Assembly: GCA_030704615.1 (NCBI GenBank)
Contig: CM060731.1
Coordinates: forward strand, 43,276,001-43,340,000
From: Takakia lepidozioides
Lineage: Eukaryota; Streptophyta; Takakiopsida; Takakiales; Takakiaceae
Direction: 5' to 3'
DNA: 64,000 nt
This document shows positions 39,434 through 51,599 of the stretch, one piece after another. Under the pieces are notes generated by a model that made no database searches, was not told the origin of the DNA, and saw only the letters and a list, made by a program, of their open reading frames with translations. The position numbers were made by a program, and so were the translations under genes. Every line of letters starts with the position of its first letter. Position 1 is the stretch's first letter.

Positions 39434-42400
39434 CCTCGACTTGTTTTTCCATTGCATCCACCTTTCCGACTATTTCATAATACGCTACACTCGCTTCCTG
39501 CCATATAGACAGAAATGCATAAGACAACATGTTCCAACCAGGTTTTTTCCACCTACCAATATTTGAGCACAACATCAAGCACCTTACCTATCAATCCATA
39601 TTGGGTGATCATGCACCAACCAGACACATATCATCAAACGCTGGCAACCATGAGTACAACATGTTCACATGTACAAAAATACTGGTCCCACTTTTGTTCT
39701 AGCAAAGCAGTAAATTCAAGCACATGTCCTTCTACCACACATGCAGTCCGCAGCATACAATGATCACACCCAGCAACTTCTGAAGTAAAATGTGTTAACC
39801 CTCTACTAAACCCTTTGATGGACTTAGACCTAGCCAGACACGGCCGTCCTAGGGATACAATGTTGGCTTATAGTGAAAATCAACAAACCCAAACCCAACA
39901 GATCTCAGTCCAAACCAGGAAGTGGTTAGAGGTACCAAACTCAGTTTTGTCAATCAACACACTGGCACTCTTATGAGTACATTCTTTCAACACTTAGATC
40001 ATTCACTGAGAACTTGAGCACAATGACGTGCTATAATACACAGGGCACACATGTACTGAAAGCACATGGTTGTTGAGTCTCACTTACCCGCCTATCGCTC
40101 CCAGCTGACATCCTTGAGACAGAGTATTCTTGTATATCAGCCAACGTAGGGGGGCACCCGGTTTCTCTTTCCTACATATGAACCCAACATAACAAACAAT
40201 CTGAAGCCAATGTGCAATTTGTACTCAATGGCTCAACCATACAAAACCATAACAAAACCACTGAAGATAATGCAACGTCAAGATTGAACAATCATGTCAG
40301 CACATAAATAATTTTATACTAACGCTCAGCTCCAAAATTGCTTGAAATACTAAACCATAAGTCAACCAGCATTAAAGATTGGCATTCATAGAATGTATTG
40401 AGAGGAGTACAGTGAGAAAGCTTATGAGGGTTCTTACTAAGCGTGCCTCCATGCTGTCCTTCCCTCCCCGGCCCGTTTTGGTGTGATTTTGAATGCAGGC
40501 ATTTGCTGTCTTCAAGTGGGTCTACACTTTGGAGTACTGTTCTGTACTCCAGTAGGAGGTGAGGCTCTTCCAATGCTCATCAGACACGTCCATGGGTTCC
40601 CCCCCACCTTTCTGCCATTCCTTGTGCAAGTCATGCCGTCAGGTCTTCATAATTGTGCCTATTGTGTTTTGCAACGCAATATCATCCAAGTCACGTGGGA
40701 CATATTCAAGTAGCTTGGCCAGGATTTCTTGAGCTCTTCAATGATCTCATTAGGCTGATTGTTGATGGCTACAGAAGGATCACAAATACGATGAATGTGA
40801 CCTTTGAGGGCCGCATGCCAAACATTCCTCCTTTGACCAACTGGTTTTCCTGCCTTGTTCACAACAACTACTGTTGCAGGAAGACCTTCTGCCTCTCTTT
40901 CTTCCTTCACTTTATATGCCGCAGCCTTCACAACATAATTTGCTCGTCTCAAGGCATTGGTTCTGTCACACTTTGATTGAACCACATCCCCTGCAGGTTG
41001 AACCGCTGGCATCTGTGCGGGAACGTTGAAGGGTTGATTCGGCCAACTACCCATCGGTGGCCATGGTGGTTGGGAACCACTCGGGGATCCATAGTGGTCA
41101 TATGGGACCTGTACATACGGCGGAGGATATTCAGGTGGCCTGCCACCTCCATAAGGAGGAGGAGGTGGGCGATGTGGAGGAGGAGCATAAGGGCCATAAT
41201 GGCCAGCTGCATAACTGTGTTGGGGGGCCGTTGCGTACTGACCCTCCACATTGCCAGTGGGTGGATGCTGGTTGGGAACTGGGTACTGAGGCATGGAGCG
41301 ATATTGAGAGCCTAGTACTGGTGGCTGAGTATGGAAAACCTGGGGGGACTGAGGGCCGACTCCTGTGGCATTTTTCTGCTTCTGTTTTTGCTTGCCCTGG
41401 GTTTCCATACATGAAACACAATGCCAAGTAAATCCAACTACAAGGACCACACCATATCATGACATAAAGGTGTCATAAAGTATAAACAGTACGCATGATT
41501 TCTACAGGTCTGATTACCCAAAAATCAGACAGATCTTGGCTAGAAAATCGGCCAAATTGGATTGACTTCAATGATGTGCGCCCAAGACTTTTCCGACCCC
41601 TTTTATGTATGGGTTTTGCCTGAAATCCATACCAAACATGCAGTAGGGAGGGGCATACCTAAAAGTTGTGAGAAAAGATGGAATGTGCTCAACATACGAA
41701 ACCTACTGCTTACAAAGTTGTAAATAGTGCTATGGAATATGGGGGCCACATGCACATGGGCAATGGTGCAGCTCCTCCACGCAGAAAATGGACAGACAGA
41801 ATTCCTAGTGCTGAATCTAGACAGAGAATGTGCTTATGACAGCACACCCCCTTCGAAACCAAACATGCAAATGAGGGACAAACCTACAAAGCACGGAAGA
41901 GACAGAACAGAAAGAAGAAGAATATTGACACGCAATTAAATCTGCCAAGTATTTAGACAATCCCTCCCCGGATCATGGCCCCTAATGAAGTCCGCATGAT
42001 ACTATTCGGCACTCATGAGGTTGTGCTCACCTTCGGAATAAGTGGTGAGAGACTATAAATATGCCCATAAAATGCACTCACAGATGGAGACGGTGTGCCT
42101 CTACCACGTTTTTTCCCTGCGTGCGCCACTGTGCCTGCATCTGCGTCCTCCAAATGGAGTCGGCTGAATCCCCAGACCCTTCCTGTACTGCTCCCTTTTA
42201 TGGTGGGAGGTAAAGATCGTCGTCGTCTATGTCAAAAATTACTTTGGGCTTGGCAGTTGTTCGAGTCATGGTGACGAGTCGGGCACTTCGTCTTGCCGGA
42301 TCTTTGATAGGAGCTCCACGAGACCGTGCCTTTCGACGCGGTTTCACACCCGTAATCCTGCAAAAATACTTCCATTGTGGCCCACAGGTTACTTGACTAT

Positions 42401-42834
42401 CTCCCCTCTTAAACGACTAACACAAGACAAATGCAGCTCATACCCTAATGTTCATAAAAGAGCTGGAAAACGATGAAGTGCCTTGCCGCTGTCCCAATGG
42501 CTGCCCGTCAAATGCGGTTCACTCCCGCCTACTGCTATGAATGCACTCCTATACCCCTTATACTACACTCAACTTGCACTTGTCAAGCATTTTCTATATT
42601 CACACCAACGGCGCCCCCTCTCGATCGACCTCATCATGTACCGTGCAAAAGGGAAGAGATCACATTGTTAGCCATGCATGCATTGTCAAAGGATTGGGTC
42701 ACTGAACTATTCGATCTTTACCTTTCAAAGTCCTGCTTCAACTTTGCCGTGGCATCCTTCACGATGGCAATGTTAGCCTCACGTAGCTTCTCGTACTCAG
42801 TGAGAGGCGCAATGACAACTTTGGACTTCACCAT
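39434..42834 (-). pseudogene. CACTA Transposase_24-type (TnpA-like) gene, split by element B
   Basis: First exon 42834-42722: MVKSKVVIAPLTEYEKLREA, ANIAIVKDATAKLKQDFE, donor GTAAAG. The next exon from 42357 joins in phase: ITGVKPRRKARSRGAPIKDP, then KVIFDIDDDD. The long exon (41450-40659) starts METQGKQKQKQ, has a Pro/Tyr/Gly-rich segment and then LRRANYVVKAAAYKVKEERE, NKAGKPVGQRRNVWHAALKG and HIHRICDPSV, the Transposase_24 pattern. After a shift: HKEWQKGGGEPMDVSDEHWK, SLTSYWSTEQYSK, TANACIQNHTKTGRGGKDSM (to about 40440). Then ERETGCPPTLADIQEYSVSR (about 40170-40085) and EASVAYYEIVGKVDAMEKQV (to 39434). Element B follows; the reading resumes at 32119. Two stops and a shift are present. Confidence 0.75.
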
Positions 42835-42945
42835 GAATGATCATGCAGCTCACTAGCACACACCGCAAGAGGTAGATATATTGTAGAGAGAGCACTGAGG
42901 ACACAAAGTTGCAGAGGCTCTACAGGGCATTGCATACTACGAGCT
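42835..42945. promoter_or_regulatory. Shared upstream region of the two CACTA genes
   Basis: Only about 110 bp separate the minus-strand start (42834) and the first plus-strand codon at 42946, so a bidirectional promoter is likely. It contains gtagatatattgtagaga, a weak TATA-like word. Confidence 0.4.
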
Positions 42946-45517
42946 ATGAACGTTCAACGTCTGTTTGGCCGTCATGGTGCATATGAGCCACGCATGCGAT
43001 TACGAGATGACAGACTATGGCGACTCAAGGAGGCGTACGCCATATCAAATGGGAACAAGAAAATGCTTTGCAATTGCACTGAATGTCATGGATCCAAATG
43101 GCAGTTGTTGGAGACAGTGAAGAAGCACTACCTCAAACATAAGAGGGATCCAACTTTGCGCAGCGTACTATTCCGGTACATCCACAGGAAGTACACTGTT
43201 CTTCAGGACTTAGCAATCTCCAAGTTTGAATTTTGGAACCATTTTGGTGTGGTAGTAGTAGCCATGAATTCACCACTCCACATGTCGAAAGTTGATTGGC
43301 GAGTTGTAGTCATGTAGTTATGTCTATGACTGCCCTTTATACACATGTCGATATGTCGTTGGCTAGTTGTAGTCGTGTAGTCATAAACACATATAGGAAC
43401 ATGACTACATCACTAGAACTATTTGTCATGTGTCACAATGTCGTGGCTCAAATCGAAGTGATGTAGTGATAGCCGTGCCTACATTTGTCCACATGTCATA
43501 ATCTACATATACTGTGAATGAATCGTGGGAAACACGGGATGCAGGGACATGCTGATTCTGATGACGAGGAGGATCGGGTTGAGTTTGGGCAGGGGCCTAA
43601 TGAAAGGGAGAACAATACAGATCATGAAGGTGGTGTGGAGGCAGAAATTCAACGAGCATTGCAGGAAGCTTTTGAGTTTGCAAATGCAAACAGGGAGGAT
43701 CCGATTAATGGTGGAACTCGGGCCGAAGATAGCCCCAACGAGGAAGAATCCATGGACAATGCAGAGAATGCAGAGAATGGCCCAAACCTGAGTCACGGAG
43801 TTGACCCCAACTACGATACGCTATTTTGACAATCTCAGTATAAACTCTACGAAGGGAGATCGATCAGCCGATTTGAAGCTACTTTGCACTTGCTCAACTT
43901 GTGTACCACCCACAAGTGCACCAATGGCTTTGTGGATGAGCTTCTTGGATTGTTGCGCAAAAGTTTTTTGCCGAAACAGAATTCTCTGCCAAAAACTAAT
44001 TATGAAGCTAGAACTATGATTACGAAGATGGGATTGCAGTACACCCAGATCCATGTCTGCAAGAAATGTTGTGTACTCTTCCGTAGGGAGAATGAAAAAA
44101 GAATTTTGCCTGGAGTGCAAGACGTCGCGTTACATTCCTGGTCGTGGGACTGTACCCAGAAAAATACTACAACATTTCCCTGTCATCCCAAGGTTGAAAC
44201 GCATGTATCAATGCAAATCAATCGCGCACCTTATGACATGGCACTTCAGACATAAGAGTCAGGATGGATTGGTTCGACATCCAGCTGATAGCAAAGCCTG
44301 GGCCCATGTTGACTCCATATTTGCGGATTTTGCTTCAGAACCACGAAATGTACGATTTGGATTAGCCTTAGATGGAGTAAATCCATACAGTGCTCAATCC
44401 ACGAGTTGGAGCACATGGCCCATCCTGTTGGTCAACTATAATTTGCCTCCATGGTTGATGACAAAAAAGTTTTTCGTCATGTTAGCACTCATTATCCCTG
44501 GAAAGGAGTCTGTTACATCTGCAAACATTGATGTGTATTTGATGCCCCTAGTAGAGGAGCTAAGGGAATTGTGGAGAGGCATCATAGCTTACGATGTTTC
44601 CCAAACTCTCCAACAACGCCAATTCTTGCTACGGGCATTGCTGCTATGGTCAATCCATGATTACCCTGCATATGGCTTGCTCGCGGGTCAGGTTACTAAA
44701 GGTTATGCTGGTTGTCCAGCTTGTGGACCCGAGGTGGATTCACAGCATTTACCAGCACGTTCGAAGACTGTGTTCCTGGGCCATCGGAGATTTCTTGCCC
44801 ACAACCATCTATATAGAAGATCAAGATTGTTCAATGGTGTTGTTGAGCATAAAATGGCTCCACAAACGCAGACGGGAACACAAATAAAGAAACGTGCAAT
44901 TCACCTGATTGCATGGATAGAAGCAGGGGGGAAACCAGATACGCCATCAGACCCTTCCAAATCTCACGGAGTGAAACGATTATCAATCTTATATGCCTTG
45001 CCTTACTGGGAGGGCCTCCTCATACGGCATACGTTTGATGCTATGCATTGCGAGAAGAACTTTGCAGAGAATATCATTAAGAGTATTTTTGGAGAGAAAG
45101 ATACATTGAAGGTTCGGCGTGATCTTGAATTACTTGGGCTGCGTCCATCATTGTGGTTGCAACGACATCCAAACAGGGCAGATACGTTAATCATGCCTCC
45201 TGCTCCTTATGTTCTGACTGAAGCTGAGTTGAAAGTTTTCTTGGACACTGTGCGAAACCTTAAAGTACCCACAGGATACGCCTCCGCTTTCAAAAAACAC
45301 GTGGTAAAGAAAAAACTATCTGGCATGAAATCACATGATTACCATGTGTTCATGCACCAAATTTTACCGCTGGCTATTCGTGGGCTCATGGCAACAGGTG
45401 TTAGGTCTGTCAGCAGGTCTGAAGACAGACACCTCCACCGACGTTGAGGCTATGGTTAGTGATGATGACACAGATACCTCCATATTCATAGACACGGATT
45501 CAGTCGGTGGCAATTAG
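42946..45517 (+). pseudogene. Tnp2 transposase of the CACTA element
   Basis: First block 42946-43240: MNVQRLFGRHGAYEPRMRLR, then MLCNCTECHGSKWQLLETVK, like the zinc-containing Transposase-associated domain. A probable intron holding TGTAGT repeats follows. From 43518: an acidic leader, LYEGRSISRFEATLHLLNLC, LLRKSFLPKQNSLPKTNYEA, then CLECKTSRYIPGRGTVPRKI, FGLALDGVNPYSAQSTSWST, NYNLPPWLMTKKFF, NIDVYLMPLVEELRELWRG, HDYPAYGLLAGQVTKGYAGC and LFGEK-like FGEKDTLKVRRDLELLGL. The Asp residues in LALDG and NIDVYL fit known catalytic positions. A one-base shift lies in the A run near 44096, another near 43830. DUF4218 is missing at the end; the tail is acidic (VSDDDTDTSIFIDTDSVGGN). Confidence 0.85.
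43250..43510. repeat. TGTAGT/ACTACA repeats between Tnp2 blocks
   Basis: Two copies of a roughly 65-bp block (gcgagttgtagtcatgtagt near 43297 and gctagttgtagtcgtgtagt near 43362), then inverted forms (catgactacatcactagaac). These recall the left subterminal region at 29296-29720. It may be an intron with binding sites or a small insert. Confidence 0.5.
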
Positions 45518-46823
45518 ATATGCTACCCTTGTGCATGTATTACCTGCCATTCCAAATAAATGTACTCTTCTGTCCCCATGTAGTCACATTTTTTTGGGTA
45601 CCAACTGTCAATGAACATTGATATTCAAATATGCTCACAATTCCTCCATGCTATAAGCTGTTGTGATCAAGCACTAGTGGATTGGCCACTAGTAGGGCCA
45701 TTTACTCAAATCCAGATTGTAAAACATTGGCTGCCAGAAGTTGGGAAGTGACCCAGTCTGGCACTTCACCATTCTACACTTCTAATATTTTCCAGTGTGC
45801 AACTATTAGCACTGATTTCATCGCTGGCAACCTGCAGTAATATCCCAGCCTCCAAAAAATCCCATACCCACATCCTTGTCCTTTGTCTAGCTTCAACTAC
45901 AACAACATATTGCCACATTTGACATACATGTACGCCAGGGCAAGATCCAGACTGATATTGGTACAAATCAGGCTTTGATCCTGTCAATTCTTTGCCCCTT
46001 TGTAGAGTTGTAGACGGAGTGGCATGCATAGCAATATCCTGCAAACCTGGCCCTGTGCATCTTCACCCCTTCTACCACTCTGAATCGCTCGCATCTGCTG
46101 TCGCCATTGAGTGGTCAGATTGTTGAGAGACCTGTAAGACCATCCCAGTGGAACATCAGTTGGCTTGCTCCCCACCCCCTCTTTAGCTTGCGTTTGAATC
46201 ATCCACAAATCTAGTTTTTTTCTCTCATCTCCAGGAAACTGACCCGCTATCACATTGTTGTACTGCAATTCTGCCAAAATCTTACAATGTCAGGCTATGG
46301 CTATCATCATAGCCTCCACACCAATGTATGGATGTGTCCTTCATGAGCAACACTACCCCAAGTCTGCCTTCACCCTGCCCTAACCACAAAACGAAATTAA
46401 AGAATTCCAGTCAACTGTGACGAACATGGGAGGTTTTTGGTGGTTCAAAGCTATTTCACGAGTAAAATACTTACAACACTTGGTTGTGGTGGAAGACCTG
46501 CAATTATACCATATCGTACACATCGCTTACTTGTGGTGGCAATCTTGCAATCCAATATCCACAAGCAGGCAGATTTATTTCGTCTTGACCAAGCTGTCAT
46601 GGCAAGCCTATGGCATATAAGAAAAAGCAAAGCATTAAAGAGGTGAGTTCAAACAGTCGTGCAATCAGTTTTCAGCCCACTGAGCTGGTAAGGAAGTGCC
46701 CAGTATATGACTTGTGTCACACATTAGTGGAAAAATAAACCAACACCAACTTTCACATCCCTCATCCCATTAGAGCTTTGCCAACTTCATTGCCTCCATG
46801 GAATCCCCCCCCTCGTGAAAAAG
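45518..46823. other. Gene-poor stretch after Tnp2
   Basis: One minus-strand frame (46277-45990: RKKLDLWMIQTQAKEGVGSK, YRSLNNLTTQWRQQMRAIQS) has the tryptophan and Leu spacing of a Myb/SANT-like helix bundle as found in plant transposon accessory proteins; confidence is low. Nothing else is recognised. Confidence 0.35.
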
Positions 46824-46844
46824 GAGGTTTACTATTTCATGAGC
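46824..46844 (+). repeat. Left terminal inverted repeat of element D
   Basis: GAGGTTTACTATTTCATGAGC, identical to the left end of B. Four to five CATGAGC words follow (46850-46892). Confidence 0.85.
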
Positions 46845-47650
46845 AGAAACCATGAGCCATGAGCCATGAGCCGCATGAGCCGCATGAGCGGTGAGCCGAA
46901 GTCTAAGACACGCGGATTTCATGAGCGGACTCCAAATTTGGAAATGCGGCAGATTAAACAAGTATTAAAATAATAGTTTTATATTTGACCTTGCCGTTTT
47001 TGGAAGTTACAGATCCTGTAATGCGGCGAAGATATGTCGTCAGTAACAACTCCGCTCATGGTTTTTTAGATCCGCTCATGGAAATGAGTGACCGTGCAAC
47101 GAGAAATCCAGTATACCACGGCGAAAGGACGTCGCATACTGGCCTGTATAGAGTATTCCGCGGTTTTACATGCCTTAACATTGGAATGAAGCTGACCCTT
47201 TTGCCGCGACTGAACCAATAGAGTCTGCACAATTCTGTCATCTTCTAGTATTCGGCGGGAAAGTTTTGCAAGTCAACTAGGAAATGCGGTGCCGCATTAC
47301 GGTTCGTACGTGCGAAATTTCTGGGCAATTTGGTGTTGGTGAATGCCGCATCTACCAGTACCTACGACGTTACTTGGAAATGCGGCGCCGCATTTCCTTG
47401 CCGGGGGTCGAATGAGGAAAGCAAAGTTTGGGAGAGCAGAAAAACAGGAACCCTCCAACACACAAAAATACATGCACGTGGAAACACGAGTGAATGACAT
47501 AGTAGTATCTTAGTTCGAGCAAAACATGATACTGGTAGGCAAGACATAAGTCGGACCTTTCTGTGGCCAGAGTCAGAGCTACTTGCAGCAGTACAGTTCT
47601 ACTATCCGAAAAGGATGGGCGTACCATTGTGTTGGGACCGCAAGCCAAGG

Positions 47651-50600
47651 TCACTGGTCCCCTGGATCCATATTCAGAAGAGTGTGCACCTCTTGGGGGC
47701 TCAACCCCGGTGCATGTATGAAGTGATGAGTTGTGGAATTACACCGGAGTCTCTTTAGGTACACGTAGTACAGATGCTTGTAAGGGCAGTATGATGCCCC
47801 CTTGTTCGCCATGATCTGAAAGTCGGTGCAATTGCAGGTGGGTAATTCTGAAATGGTGATGGTGTACACCTCATTGCGAACAGCTGAGCCTGCCGTGGCC
47901 ATCTGATACACATGCCCAAAGCCTGGTGGGGGCACTTTTGTCGAGCTCTGGATTGTACAGTTCATCCGAAGTGCATTCCCCATCCTTGTCTCGTTCACTT
48001 TTGAGGGAGGTCGCCGCCTCTTCGGTTTCCCCCAACGGTGTGTAGGATGCTTAGAGCTGTCGGGTCCCATTGTTCTTGCTCTCATAGGGGTCGGTGGTGG
48101 AGGCTGTGGAAGCAGAAATGGTTGTCTGGGGACGTCAGTGCGCTGCACCATCCGAAATCCTGCGGCGGTAAGGGCGTCGGCCTCAACCTGACTCAGATCG
48201 CAGCCTGGTTCCACCTGCCACACCGGGGGAGCCTCTGGCATTGTTTGTATGCCGTACTTGGGCTTTCCATACACGCAAGTCATAATGTCGTGCCTGCAGA
48301 ACCAGAACTGGGTGGTTGTCGCCTCCGCAAACTTTGCATGGACAAATCTTCCTGTAAAAGTAGGAGCAGGGACAGCACCATCTGGATTCCTCCTTATCAT
48401 CTCTAAACAACGTTGCCGTGTATCCACTCGAATTGCGGAACACCTGCCTCGAAACGACGGCTTTGTGCGAGCAATTCTCCACTGTGACGCAGACACAGTC
48501 GTCTCCACAATGGCTTGGCCATACTGCATAACAGGGGGCGGAATCTGGGGCAAGCGAGCGGTGGGAATTTCTCGCACAACATCCCCGCTTGAAGGCGATG
48601 GCGATCTGGAATTTTTTGGGCTTCCACTGCTGGAAGACACATTGTGCGGCAACATGACGGGCCCTCGAGGTGCTGTCCGATGTTCCTGTCGGATCTCCAG
48701 GAATCCTCTTCACACCCGGGTTCCTCTTCAATCCTCCGCCTCACAGGGTGAGTACGGACGTCCCCCTCTAGGTGCTCACCTCTGCGGTGCAGAGGCGTCC
48801 CTTTGATCTTCTCTCGCAATGTTGTCGCCCATTTCAGTGGATTCTTCGACCTCAAAGCTGTTCGTACCAACAGTTCCTCCCTGTCTGGCCCAAAGACGTG
48901 GCTTGCTGCATGATTGCTCTGTCGATGTCCTCCGTTGTGGCCGTCACTACGTCCACCAGATGTGCGGCAGAAGACGCTCGCCAGGAGGAGTGCACTGATT
49001 CTGCCATATTCGTGTTCGGCATGTCCGTGTCGGAAACCAAGCACCGCTCCTACAAGGACACAGACAATGGTGAGGAACCAATGGAAAGGTCCGTAATAGA
49101 AAGACAATTGCACGAAAATGATAGCATCATACCTCCCGCATGTACTGTCCAAACTGTCGATACCGGAAATGCCACCACCCCAACCAGCTGTGCAAGGCTC
49201 CCAGATTGGTTGTCTCCACTGCACCTGACGTGTTCCACCAAGCCTCGATGATGCAAACTTAACCTCCGCGTCATCAAATGTGGGTGCATCCTTCCACGCC
49301 GTACAAAGGACACGGTGTTCAGCCTGGAATGAGCTAGCAACAAATTTGGTAGTGTAGTGGGATAGACTCTGCATCCAATGGAATCCACAGGATCTCTCTT
49401 TCCCCTCCATTGGAACATTGGGGTCCTCACCGTACACACGCCGCACCGCTGCCCAGTTGGCTGAGCGTTGTCTGCCATGAATCCCCTGAAATTGGGCTCT
49501 GGCAATCCCGCCCTTGCCATCTGCTCGTTTATGCCCTCCCACAGATGCATCTCCGACTGTGTGTCCTCCCCTTTCATCTCGCAGATTGCAATCGTCATGA
49601 GCCTCTTGGAGTGATAGTCATAAACATGCGCACCCATAGTCACCCACTGATGGTTTGTAATTCGCTTGATGTGATCAAACATCACCCAAGCATTCGACAA
49701 GTTTCCAGTTGTCATGCGAGTGACCAAGTCGACTCCACTCCCAGGCCCACACGTCGACATTTTAAAAATGTAACAACGATCGGATTCGCTGCCTTGCCCT
49801 GGAAACCTGCTACCTTGGATGTAGTCATATCCAGTCATTTGTTTCACCTCCAGGATTGAGTGCATGTCCGACCCCCGGCCGAACTCCTGCTTGCAAGATA
49901 CGATGTGATTCCGCACATTCGGACTACAAACGTGCGAGACGGACTCCAACAGGTCAAGCATCTCCTCTTCGTTCAAGGGCACTCGGTCTGAACCATCTTC
50001 AGACATGATTTTGCCAAGAGCAATCTTGTGGGCTGCCTTCAGCTGAATCTGCTTTGGTCTGGCTCCGGGGCTCAATTTCACCTCCTCTTTTATGATGTCG
50101 TGTGCTTCCTGCACAGCCTCACGCATGTTGCCTCTCGCCAAGGGGTGGCAGTGGACCCCAACGTGTATTCAAGCTCTAGTCAAGTCCGGGAGCAAATGGA
50201 TAACGTAATATTGCTTGGCTCGGCACATGGACATGCATGTCGGTGGTTCTTTGCAATGTGCGCACTTGAAAGTACCCGCAGGAGCTTGGCTGGAGACAAT
50301 GAATGGATGATGCGTTGTGCCAGTCCAATCCGTCTCGTTTCTCCGCCCTCCTTTGGAAAGAAAGTGGAAGCATGCGGGATTGAGGCACCTCAGCTTCCCC
50401 GCACAGAGGACGTATCACACACGAACACCATCAGCAATTTTCGTGCTACTGGTCTTCGTCACACACCAGGGGTGTCTGTCATGCTTTCGATCCATGTCTG
50501 TTAACATCCCTGAGGCTTTGTTTGAGGAAGTAACAGGTGGAAACTCAAAGATGACATTGCCATCGACTTCGGGAGGCAGATACGTTACCTTCCTGACCGG

Positions 50601-51346
50601 AAATTTGGCATAGTCGAGAGCAGCCAGCTCGGAGCGAGAACCATCGAGGTGATGTTGCTGTAGGAGCTGCACAATGGACCGGGTTGGAGTTATGCTCGAG
50701 GGTACATGCGTAGCACCTGCAGAGACGTCCATCTCGGATTTGAACGACCGTGTGGAGGACATGGGGACCTCAATGCACTCATCTTCATCGTCGGAAATGT
50801 CGAATACGTCCACACGAGAAGCTATGGAGGGTCTTGACGGTCCAGGTCGGGAATGATTATCGTTGCATACCTCTCTGTTGGCAGTGGCCGCCTGTCGGTT
50901 TCCGGACTCCTTTGTGGATGGTGTGGGCAGCGACTGATTCGGAAAGGGAATGGGCATTCCCACATCTCGGTACAGGATGGTGTCTGATGGGGGTACGTGC
51001 CATTCGATTCCGCAACCTCGTCGTTACCTAGCACGACAATGGTCTCGTCAACCTGTCCAGGAACATCCTTCCTTTCTTCTTCCAAATAAATTGTGCCCGG
51101 TTTGAGCTTGAATTTGGAACAAAGGTAAGTTTCAGTCACTCTGCAAAGTCCTCCCTCGTTTGGGATCCAGGCTCTCCCAAGTTGCGGAGGACAACAAACT
51201 ATAGCGTAGGAATTTGGAGCCATCGAACACCGCACGAAGTTGGCAAGTGCGAGGTTCAGTATAGCGAAAGACCAAGACTCACAAGCATCATGCGGAGTCC
51301 ATCGACGATTGGAAGTTGCACATTGAAGTGGAAAGTATTGTTTCAA
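47651..51346 (-). pseudogene. Mutator-like transposase with SWIM finger (element D)
   Basis: The most complete transposase here, about 1,100 codons. N to C: CRVTETYLCSKFKLKPGTIY; SGMLTDMDRKHDRHPWCVTK; zinc region with RNETDWTGTTHHSLSPAK and AHCKEPPTCMSMCRAKQYYV; MSEDGSDRVPLNEEEMLDLL; catalytic region NAWVMFDHIKRITNHQW, MTIAICEMKGEDTQSEMHLW, GFMADNAQ, ANWAAVRRVYGEDPNVPMEG, ERSCGFHWMQSLSHYTTKF. An 83-bp intron (49132-49050) joins YMREE to RCLVSDTDMPNTNMAESVHS. The tail carries HRWGKPKRRRPPSKVNETRM and the SWIM finger CNCTDF...CPYKHLYYVYL. Defects: TGA at 50171-50169 where A' has Cys, shifts near 50410 and 49480, and Tyr in place of the third SWIM cysteine. The Cys/Asp pattern places it among MULE-type DDE enzymes. 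Confidence 0.8.
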
Positions 51347-51599
51347 GCTACATGCATGAAGGTGGGAGGTGTGATTCCATAGCCAGTAAGTTAGACAATG
51401 ATGGCCGATTCGGCGACGAATAACATCTCTTGACAGTTTCTCCTGAGGGTGGATCCAGCAGTATTCCCGGTGCAGACAGGAACGTTCGCACTGACAAGTG
51501 CCGGTACTGTTAGTTTAAACGGTCAGACAACCAAGTTGTGCTCATCAAGACTGGCCGCAATTGTGTTGTTTCGGAACAATGCAACCCATTCAGGTTCAG

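Larger units (their letters stand above)
29296..46823. mobile_element. CACTA (En/Spm-like) element, interrupted by element B
   Basis: It carries two diagnostic CACTA genes in divergent orientation: a Transposase_24-type gene on minus (from 42834 down, crossing element B) and Tnp2 on plus (42946-45517). A FCP1-like phosphatase relic lies downstream of the first gene. The left part (29296-29720) is rich in ACTACA words with internal repeats, like CACTA subterminal regions, and begins CACTGTAAG. The right boundary is not defined; it may end anywhere between 45.6 kb and element D at 46824. Confidence 0.6.

Noticed and set aside
40977-41431. Plus-strand frames over the Pro/Tyr-rich exon of the CACTA gene
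   Set aside because: Antisense shadows; the minus-strand frame is continuous with the Transposase_24 motif.
42473-42856. 127-codon plus-strand frame opposite the first TnpA-like exon
   Set aside because: The minus strand has a proper ATG, donor and in-phase junction to the next exon; the plus-strand frame has no recognisable content.
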